DNA from: Limnoglobus sp.
GTDB lineage: Bacteria; Planctomycetota; Planctomycetia; Gemmatales; Gemmataceae
Reading direction: 5' to 3'
DNA: 5,838 nt
NCBI GenBank assembly: GCA_025353985.1
Contig: JANXNT010000611.1
Span: 1-5,838 of the forward strand
The first letter of the stretch is position 1. Each line of letters starts with the position of its first letter. This document shows positions 4,991 to 5,838 of this stretch, one piece after another. The translations under genes and the position numbers were made by a program. The notes beneath the pieces were generated by a model. The model searched no databases, had not been told where the DNA came from, and saw nothing but the letters and a program-made list of their open reading frames with translations.

Positions 4991-5653
4991 ATGTCCGAGC
5001 CGTCCGAAGCGGTGCAAGACTATCTGAAGGCGATCCACAACCTCGGCGGGGCGGCGCAGATCGTCTCGCCCGCAGAGATCGCCAACCTGCTCGGCGTGAA
5101 AGCACCGTCGGTCACGGGGATGCTCAAACGCCTCGCGGAAGCGGGCTGGATCACATACACGCCTGGCGACGGGGCCACGCTCACGCCATCGGGGATCTTC
5201 GCCGCGAGACGGGTCGTACGCCGACATCGCCTCATCGAGTTGTTCCTGACGCAGGTTCTCGGGCTAGATTGGAGCGAAGTCGATACTGAGGCCGAAGCGC
5301 TCGAACATGCGATTTCGCCACGGCTCGAACAAGCGATTGCAGCGTATCTGGGCGAACCGGCCGAAGACCCACACGGCCACCCGATCCCCACTTCTACCGG
5401 CGAACTGACCAACCGCGTGTTACAGCGGCTATCCGAACTGCGCAACGGCCAGTCGGCTATCATTCGCGAAGCCCAAGACGACAACCCTGCACGATTGCGA
5501 CAATGGCGCGAACACGGATTGATACCCGGCGCGACGGCGCACTGCCTCCGATACGATGCACTCGACGATCTTTTCGAGATCGAAGTGGGCGGACGAATCA
5601 TTCGCTTGGGTAGCGAAGGGCTGTGGGGATTACGCGGCGAACCGAAAGTCTAG
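4991..5653 (+). CDS. DtxR/MntR-family metal-dependent transcriptional regulator with FeoA-like domain
   Basis: A 220-residue cytosolic repressor that, by family, binds Mn(II) or Fe(II) and then operator DNA to control metal uptake or storage genes. Domains in order: winged helix-turn-helix (about 1-70; SPAEIANLLGVKAPSVTGML is the HTH), dimerisation/metal domain (about 71-140), and an SH3-like FeoA domain (about 169-220, HGLIPGATAHCLRYD then FEIEVGG). Metal ligands fit the family: Asp10, His79, Glu83, Glu102, Glu105, His106. Position 102 is Glu, as in manganese-type MntR, where iron-type DtxR has Cys; the full length and third domain are DtxR-like. An in-frame ATG at 4979 would add four residues. 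I prefer 4991 because GATGAG (4978-4983) precedes it by seven bases and MSEPSEAVQDYLKAIH is a typical family start. The frame is open back to 4805, but that part crosses the fold-back element. The 16-bp palindrome at 4894-4909 may be its own operator. No metal transporter is visible in the window. Confidence 0.93.
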   Translation: MSEPSEAVQDYLKAIHNLGGAAQIVSPAEIANLLGVKAPSVTGMLKRLAEAGWITYTPGDGATLTPSGIFAARRVVRRHRLIELFLTQVLGLDWSEVDTEAEALEHAISPRLEQAIAAYLGEPAEDPHGHPIPTSTGELTNRVLQRLSELRNGQSAIIREAQDDNPARLRQWREHGLIPGATAHCLRYDALDDLFEIEVGGRIIRLGSEGLWGLRGEPKV

Positions 5654-5838
5654 GCCCGAGATGCGTTACAAATTGCCGAAACTACCTTGTCACGCGAAAC
5701 GAATTGCACGGAAAATCCGACAGCAACTACCGGGATTCTCACGGCGAGCGTTTGCACGGTCGTTGCTTTTGAATTAGGCTTAGAATGTGAAGCGAGGAGG
5801 CACGACGAAGCCTTCGCACACTCTCTGAGGGCGTTACC
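5654..5838. other. Non-coding 3' end, probable leader of the next gene
   Basis: No convincing gene is present. TTGCACGG occurs twice in direct orientation (5704-5711 and 5752-5759). TAGAAT (5781-5786) is a possible -10 on the + strand. GAGGG (5827-5831) would be a suitably spaced ribosome binding site for a start codon at about 5839, just past the window. The earlier, stronger GAGGAGG (5794-5800) has no start codon at a workable distance. A 38-codon frame (5661-5777) with no acidic residues and 11 Lys/Arg follows the regulator by seven bases, but it lacks a ribosome binding site and is probably chance. Confidence 0.4.
5792..5817 (+). other. Hairpin at predicted transcript 5' end
   Basis: GCGA (5792-5795) and AGGC (5798-5801) pair with GCCT (5810-5813) and TCGC (5814-5817). 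There is a two-base GG bulge and an eight-base loop. If TAGAAT at 5781-5786 is a -10 element, this stem lies at the extreme 5' end of the transcript and hides the GAGGAGG sequence. No T-run follows, so it is not a standard terminator. Confidence 0.3.

Noticed and set aside
4729..4992. 87-codon minus-strand frame across the intergenic repeat
   Set aside because: It runs through the fold-back and the palindrome, with no domain or start signal; best explained as chance.
5020..5601. 193-codon minus-strand frame opposite the metal regulator
   Set aside because: It is the antisense shadow of a clear DtxR-family gene, serine- and arginine-rich without any motif.
5661..5777. 38-residue, highly basic small protein after the regulator
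   Set aside because: Eleven Lys/Arg and no acidic residues is curious, but there is no ribosome binding site (GAG abuts the ATG) and no recognisable similarity; homologues in relatives would be needed.

Overview
The window reads as chromosomal DNA of a planctomycete, probably Gemmata-like. This rests mainly on the DUF1559 pseudopilin-like protein encoded directly behind a small transthyretin-like lipoprotein, a pairing that is multiplied in Planctomycetes. Supporting hints are the moderately high GC content of the genes, the repeat-rich and more AT-rich intergenic DNA, and a GTTAGCCCG/CGGGCTAAC stem of a kind I associate with these genomes. No database search was possible.

Layout from left to right. 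(1) The 3' two thirds of a PII nitrogen-signalling protein gene (1-234, +). It is tail-to-tail, two bases apart, with a complete membrane acyl-CoA desaturase gene (237-1202, -), which has a recognisable sigma70-type promoter (1237-1265). (2) A 511-bp gene-free stretch (1203-1713). It holds the desaturase promoter, two tandem copies of a palindromic element built from 9-nt ACAGGATNN/ATCCTGTNN units, an outer 11-bp inverted repeat, and a probable promoter for the next operon. (3) A two-gene operon of lipoprotein (1714-2130) and DUF1559 protein (2161-3153), followed by a GTTAGCCCG stem. (4) A stand-alone Gfo/Idh/MocA-family oxidoreductase (3353-4540). (5) A 450-bp gene-free stretch (4541-4990) with a 284-bp fold-back element bounded by perfect 16-bp inverted repeats, then a perfect 16-bp palindrome. 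(6) A DtxR/MntR-family metal-dependent repressor with a FeoA-like C-terminal domain (4991-5653). (7) 185 bp of non-coding DNA that looks like the 5' region of another + strand gene starting just past the window.

The genes do not form one pathway. PII is nitrogen/energy sensing, the desaturase is membrane lipid adjustment, the lipoprotein/DUF1559 pair is envelope-associated with unknown role, the oxidoreductase is sugar-type metabolism with unknown substrate, and the regulator is metal homeostasis. I see no convincing new multi-gene system. The most interesting signals are non-coding: the nested fold-back and palindrome ahead of the metal regulator, the duplicated 9-nt-unit palindrome, and a recurring TAGAAT-like hexamer about 35 nt before start codons. 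The one protein-level oddity is the PII protein, which lacks the usual modifiable T-loop residues and has a three-residue insertion next to its nucleotide-binding loop.
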